A stretch of DNA of 64,000 nt from UBA3871 sp041797745 (GTDB lineage: Bacteria > Bacillota > Clostridia > Peptostreptococcales > Anaerovoracaceae), in assembly GCA_041797745.1 (NCBI GenBank), contig JBHBZU010000047.1, forward strand, positions 66,826 through 130,825, in the 5' to 3' direction. Under the pieces are notes generated by a model. That model was not told the DNA's origin. It was given only the letters and a program-made list of their open reading frames with translations, and ran no database searches. Position numbers and translations under genes: made by a program. Shown here in pieces: positions 59,910 to 64,000 of the stretch (position 1 is its first letter; every line of letters starts with the position of its first letter).

Positions 59910-61373
59910 CTAGAAGTTAAAGTAAATAAACGGATTGTAGGCACCCTTTACCAAGTAGGAAGTGGCAAAGATTAGTCCTGCAATTAAAAGCATAGCATAT
60001 AAAACACAGAACAGTATGCTGTGAGTCCCAATCTTTTTCTCGATTTTATCAATCAGTTTAGGCATAATCGGCATGCTGAAAATCAGAGCAAAAATTAAAT
60101 ACCAAAGGTTTTCAGCCATATATCCGGCAGCAAATTTGTCGGACAGTGGAAGTCCGGTTGCCCCGAACATGATGGAAAAATAGTTGATTGCGTCAGATAA
60201 TGTGTCTGCTCTAAAGAAAACCCAGCCGAACATTACCAGCATAAGAGTGTAAAATCTTGAAAAGGTAAATATCGCCGCAGCCTTTGGAGTTAGAGGTTCA
60301 TTGTCTAATTGCGATATACATTTTTCAAAGCCTGAAAACTTTTCCAAAGCCAAAAGAACGAAGTACATCAGACCCCAGCATATGAAAGTCCAGTTGGCAC
60401 CATGCCATAGACCTGTGAGAGACCAAACTATGAAAAGGTTAAAGCCTAAGCGAAATTTGGAAACTCTGGAGCCTCCAAGAGTAATATATACATAATCTCT
60501 GAACCATGTACCAAGTGACATATGCCACCTGCGCCAAAATTCAGAAACGGTTTTGGATATGTAAGGGTAGTTGAAGTTTTCCAAAAATTCAAAACCGAAC
60601 ATTCTGCCAAGCCCTATTGCCATATCAGAGTAACCTGAAAAGTCGTAATAAATCTGTAGGGTATATGCGAAAGCACCCATCCATGCGAAAGTTACGCTGG
60701 TGCCTCCATTCTTCGAGGTGGCGAATGCCATATCTGCAATAACGGCTAAATTGTTAGCTAAAAAGATTTTTTTAGCATAGCCTACCAAAAATCTGCAAAC
60801 GCCGGAAGAGAATAGGTCAAAGGTTTCGACTCTATTTTGGATTTGATTGGCAATGGTCTCATAACGTACGATGGGGCCGGCAATTAACTGTGGGAAAAAA
60901 GATATATAAAGACCTACATTCAGAACATTTCTCTGAACCTGTCCCTTGCCGCGATAGATGTCGATGACATAGCTTATGGCTTGGAAAGTGAAGAAAGAAA
61001 TGCCGATGGGCAATGCGATATTTCCAACAGAAAAAGCTGTTCCGAATAAAAGATTGATATTGGCAACTGTGAACATAAGATATTTGAAGATAAATATAAT
61101 GCTCAAGTTAAATATCAATGAAAGAGCTATGACGCCTTTTGCTTTAGACGGTTCATTTCGATGACGGTTTACCCAAAGACCAAATCCGTAGTTTGCGCAG
61201 ATTGAAAGAATCATAATCAGTACAAACCAAGGCTCGCCCCAAGCATAGAAGCCAAGGGAAGCCAAAAGCAGAAAGTAGTTTTGTAATTTACGGCTTTTGC
61301 GAAGTAGCACATAGTAAAAAAACAGTACACAAGGCAAGAAGCACACTAAAAAAATTAAGGATGAAAATAACAT
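59910..61373 (-). CDS. MBOAT-family O-acyltransferase (AlgI/DltB-like)
   Basis: This 487-residue membrane protein has about 11 segments. Family features are SYVIDIYRGK, FFPQLIAGPIVRYE, the FWRRWHMSLGTWFRDYVYI segment, and the catalytic histidine in LTGLWHGANWTFICWG. MBOAT proteins of this type pass acetyl groups across the membrane to a secreted partner that modifies a wall or extracellular polysaccharide. The AlgX-like partner is the next gene. The target polymer is not identifiable from this window. Confidence 0.93.
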   Translation of the reverse strand: MLFSSLIFLVCFLPCVLFFYYVLLRKSRKLQNYFLLLASLGFYAWGEPWFVLIMILSICANYGFGLWVNRHRNEPSKAKGVIALSLIFNLSIIFIFKYLMFTVANINLLFGTAFSVGNIALPIGISFFTFQAISYVIDIYRGKGQVQRNVLNVGLYISFFPQLIAGPIVRYETIANQIQNRVETFDLFSSGVCRFLVGYAKKIFLANNLAVIADMAFATSKNGGTSVTFAWMGAFAYTLQIYYDFSGYSDMAIGLGRMFGFEFLENFNYPYISKTVSEFWRRWHMSLGTWFRDYVYITLGGSRVSKFRLGFNLFIVWSLTGLWHGANWTFICWGLMYFVLLALEKFSGFEKCISQLDNEPLTPKAAAIFTFSRFYTLMLVMFGWVFFRADTLSDAINYFSIMFGATGLPLSDKFAAGYMAENLWYLIFALIFSMPIMPKLIDKIEKKIGTHSILFCVLYAMLLIAGLIFATSYLVKGAYNPFIYFNF

Positions 61374-61427
61374 AATACTCCTGATAAATTAAATAAATTT
61401 ATGGAAAGCAGCTATGCTGCGATTTTG

Positions 61428-62348
61428 CTAGTTAACCTTTTTTTCGGGAAGCTGTGTAATAATTACAGCTGCAAAAATGAGGATACAACCGAAGAGTTCC
61501 CGTACAGTCATCATCTGATGTAGGACTATTGCTCCGGAAACTACTGCAAATACAGACTCCAAGCTAAGCAGCAGGGAAGCGATGGTGGGGTCTGTGTCCT
61601 TTTGAGCAAAGATTTGCAGGGTGTAGCCGAGGGCTCCGGAGAGGACGCCGGCGTACAACAGGGGTTTGATGGCAGCTATCAAGGCTGCGAGGCTGACTGC
61701 CTCAAAGGTGAACATCAGCGGAAGCGAAATAAGTCCGGTTACTGCGAATTGCAGACAGGATAATAAGACTCCGTTGGTTTTCGGTGAGAAATAGTCAATT
61801 ACCAAAATCTGACCGGCAAAGGCTAAAGCACATAGCAAAACGAAGAAGTCTCCTTTGCTGATTGAAAAACCCTCTGTTACGCAAAGAAAGTAGAAACCTA
61901 TTGCGGCAACAATTACACAAATCCATACAAGAGGTCGTACTCTTTTTTTGAGAAAAAGTCCTAAAATAGGGACGATTAGAATATATAATGCAGTGATAAA
62001 ACCCGCTTTTCCGGGAGTGGTATATAAAAGACCATATTGTTGCAGGGTGCTTCCTAGAAAAAGGAAAAGACCACAGAAAAATCCGCCTGCGATAGTGACC
62101 TTACGAAGCTGAGCTTTTTCGGCAGGTGTTGGTTCATGATAATCAGCGTTCGCCATGGCAACACGCTTTGCTCTTTTTACAAAATATAAAGCTACGGGGA
62201 TGAGGAGTATAGCCGCAACAAGACATCTTGTTCCGTTGAAAGTAAAAGGACCCACGTAATCCATTCCGACGCTTTGCGCGACGAATGCGGAACCCCAAAT
62301 AAGTGATGTTAAAAGCAACATACAGTTGCTGCGAAATTTCTTACTCAT
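61428..62348 (-). CDS. EamA/DMT-family transporter
   Basis: The 306-residue protein has ten predicted membrane helices in two EamA repeats. The N-terminal LLTSLIWGSAFVAQSVGMDYVGPFTFNGTRC is typical, and the second repeat has the conserved phrase PTIASLLLSLESVFAVVSGAIVLHQMMTVRELFG. The substrate is unknown; family members export amino acids or metabolites. It is separate in sequence from the DMT gene at 31.7 kb. It lies 54 bp upstream of the MBOAT gene on the same strand. Confidence 0.9.
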   Translation of the reverse strand: MSKKFRSNCMLLLTSLIWGSAFVAQSVGMDYVGPFTFNGTRCLVAAILLIPVALYFVKRAKRVAMANADYHEPTPAEKAQLRKVTIAGGFFCGLFLFLGSTLQQYGLLYTTPGKAGFITALYILIVPILGLFLKKRVRPLVWICVIVAAIGFYFLCVTEGFSISKGDFFVLLCALAFAGQILVIDYFSPKTNGVLLSCLQFAVTGLISLPLMFTFEAVSLAALIAAIKPLLYAGVLSGALGYTLQIFAQKDTDPTIASLLLSLESVFAVVSGAIVLHQMMTVRELFGCILIFAAVIITQLPEKKVN

Positions 62349-62810
62349 AGTTTCTCCTTAATCAAAAGCATGTAAAAACACAAAATCGCCATATAATATT
62401 TGCATTATATGATTCAGCCATGTGGGATTTTTATAAACTTTTCGAAAGGAAAAGACCGCGTGGCTATACAATCTTTACATAATGGATACTTTAGCAGTCA
62501 TCATACCATATCTTTGGTTATAATTTAATATGAAGATATGGTGAAATGACTATGTAACAAGGGTCATTATACCATAAAGATATAAAGATAAGAAGAAACA
62601 CATCCTAAATTTTTAATTTTTTTCAGAAAAGGCGGTGCAGCACTAGGTGTTCAGTTGTTTCAGTCGGTTCCTTAACCATAAAAAGAACTTAATTCGCCAA
62701 TAGCCTTTTATTTATATCCATAATATATACTTTTGCTCTTATTATTACTTTTTTCTCTTGTTTTTCACTTTTTTTCTTGCGGTTACGTTTGTCTAATCTG
62801 TCTAATCTTT
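62349..62810. other. Non-coding gap holding inverted copies of the dispersed repeat
   Basis: This 462-bp AT-rich gap has repeat copy C (62533-62575). A degenerate opposite copy lies just before it (about 62480-62516, sharing AAGATATGGT-N3-ATGACT when read on the minus strand). The facing ends give the inverted repeat ACCATATCTT (62507-62516) and AAGATATGGT (62533-62542). TCTAATC is repeated near the birA end. I see no gene here. Confidence 0.55.
62533..62575 (+). repeat. Dispersed 43-bp hairpin repeat, copy C
   Basis: ATGAC pairs with GTCAT and TGGT with ACCA across the element. Compared with copy B (ATAAC/GTTAT, GAT/ATC), two base pairs change on both sides, from A-T to G-C, keeping the stem. 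Confidence 0.7.
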
Positions 62811-63809
62811 TTAATCAGCCAATCTTATAGAAATTTCCCCGCTTACGAGGGTTTCTTCTTTGCCGTCATCATACTGAACCACCAATCCGCCGGAAGAGTC
62901 GATATCAAGCACATGAGCCTTTTGGTGCTTATTTCCCAGACCTGTTTTGTACACATTCACATCTTTGCCGATAACCAAGGAAAGCTCTTTATATCTTTCG
63001 ATAAAGGAATAATCTCCGGACTCAATACTATCACAGAGTGTAATTATTTGTGAGATTACCTCCGCAGTGAGTTGGTTACGGGAAAAGCTATAGCTTCCGG
63101 GTATGAAGCCGTATATGTCTGTAAGTTCATCAGGCAAATCAGGTCCCGGAGGGGCACAATTAATGCCCAGCCCCACTACGAGAGAGTCGATTTTTCCTGT
63201 TTCAAAGTTACTTACAGCTTCCGTGAGGATACCACAGACTTTCTTTCCCAAATAGTATATGTCATTCACCCATTTAATTTCAGGGTCAATACCGCAGACG
63301 GTGACAATGGCATTGGCAACAGCCACGGAGACCATGGTGGTAATGAGAGTTGCCTTTGACATATCCATTTCAGGCTTTAGTATGACCGAAAGGTAGATAC
63401 CGTTGTGAGCCGGGGAGAAGAAAGATCTTCCCAGTCTGCCACGACCCTCTGTCTGCATATTGGCGACAATGCAGGTTCCGTGGGAGGCGCCCTCATTGGC
63501 GAGTCTTTTTGCGAGCTTGTTGGTAGAGTCAATAGATTCGTAGACAAAGACCTTTGGTTGAGGAGTGGCATGGATATATGATTCAATTCCTTGGCGTGAA
63601 AGAACATCGGAATTTAAATCCAGGCAATAACCTTTATTGGTGCTTGCAGATATTTCGTAACCCTCTTCTTGTAAAACTTTCATAGCTTTCCATACAGCAG
63701 CTCTACTTACGCCTAAAGCTTTGGCTAAAGCTTCTCCTGATATGGTGTTGCCTTTGTTTTCTTCAAGAATAAGGAGAACTCTGTCTTTAACACTTATCTT
63801 ACTCTTCAT
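62811..63809 (-). CDS. birA: Bifunctional biotin ligase / biotin operon repressor
   Basis: BirA attaches biotin to carboxylase carrier domains and, with its helix-turn-helix, represses biotin genes. The 332-residue protein has the N-terminal winged helix (about 8-60; GEALAKALGVSRAAVWKAMKVL), the biotin/ATP-binding catalytic loop (TEGRGRLGRSFFSP), the KWVNDIYYLGKKVCGIL strand with the catalytic lysine, and a small C-terminal SH3-like domain (about 280-332). The full-length regulator form is clear. AGGAAAGG precedes the ATG on the minus strand. No biotin genes are in the window. Confidence 0.95.
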   Translation of the reverse strand: MKSKISVKDRVLLILEENKGNTISGEALAKALGVSRAAVWKAMKVLQEEGYEISASTNKGYCLDLNSDVLSRQGIESYIHATPQPKVFVYESIDSTNKLAKRLANEGASHGTCIVANMQTEGRGRLGRSFFSPAHNGIYLSVILKPEMDMSKATLITTMVSVAVANAIVTVCGIDPEIKWVNDIYYLGKKVCGILTEAVSNFETGKIDSLVVGLGINCAPPGPDLPDELTDIYGFIPGSYSFSRNQLTAEVISQIITLCDSIESGDYSFIERYKELSLVIGKDVNVYKTGLGNKHQKAHVLDIDSSGGLVVQYDDGKEETLVSGEISIRLAD

Positions 63810-64000
63810 ATTTTTTTACCTTTCCTATTATGAACATTATATATTTGTGAAAAATGATATTTTTGATTTTAAATAAAATTTAGGAATATATTTTCAAATC
63901 TCAAATGAAATAGAAATTTGACAGCCGCTATTACCATGGGCTTTAACCGCTGATATTTTCTGTGTAAGTTTTTTGTGTATGAATTTTATTATGATTAAAA

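Noticed and set aside
62733..63053. 106-codon plus-strand frame at the birA end
   Set aside because: It overlaps birA antisense, and its N-terminal part is just T-rich DNA read as Leu/Phe.

Overview
The window looks like chromosome from an anaerobic, low-to-medium GC Firmicute of class Clostridia, probably an amino-acid fermenter. The signs are a complete set of lysine 2,3- and 5,6-aminomutase genes with butyrate-type CoA-transferase and thiolase, a PyrR-attenuated pyrimidine operon that uses the electron-transfer PyrK/PyrD pair, S-layer-homology (SLH) surface proteins, ECF transport, and AGA-rich codon use with strong AGGAGG-type ribosome sites. No phage, insertion sequence, CRISPR array, rRNA or tRNA gene was seen.

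Layout. 1-8.1 kb: the end of an ABC exporter gene, a MocR-type regulator divergent from an ECF S component, a manganese-exporter/sirtuin/SurE run, thiolase, and a uracil permease behind a PyrR attenuator. 8.4-11.4 kb: a membrane protein with two zinc ribbons, and GlnRS. 11.5-19 kb: four genes for the cell surface, three of them SLH proteins. 19.4-26.8 kb: a ketopantoate reductase, then pyrC-K-D-F-E-B-I behind a second PyrR attenuator. 27-30.1 kb: a small protein, a P1B-type metal ATPase and a methyltransferase, preceded by two near-identical palindromes. 30.3-36 kb: a secreted transglycosylase, a DMT transporter, scpA-scpB, an HD-GYP protein and rluB.

36.1-48.8 kb is the lysine-fermentation locus. 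kal lies on the minus strand, divergent from a sigma-54 activator. Downstream of the activator lie kdd-kamA-kamB-kamC-kamD-kamE and the CoA-transferase pair atoD-atoA. Together with the thiolase at 5.3 kb these cover every step from lysine to butyrate and acetyl-CoA that is specific to the pathway, except 3-keto-5-aminohexanoate cleavage (kce), which is not in this window.

The best candidate for a little-described system is that sigma-54 activator. Its sensor half is a clear paralogue of the pathway enzyme Kdd in which the glycine-rich nucleotide loop is lost. It is fused to an AAA+ domain and a Fis-type helix-turn-helix. Consensus -24/-12 promoters stand in front of exactly the two lysine units, kal and kdd-kam. 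The same inverted repeat (GCGAACC-N6-GGTTCGC, or TTGAACC-N6-GGTTCAA) lies upstream of both. I infer a dead-enzyme metabolite sensor that switches on its parent pathway.

49-64 kb: an ABC importer of the NMT1/SsuA type, an MBL-fold hydrolase, a COG2426 membrane protein, a CPBP protease, a GntR regulator divergent from a CyuA-type cysteine desulfidase/serine dehydratase, a broken membrane gene, a phosphohexomutase with a cysteine-rich insert, an MBOAT/AlgX-like polysaccharide O-acetylation pair, a DMT transporter and BirA. A 43-bp intergenic hairpin repeat occurs at three places in this half of the window.
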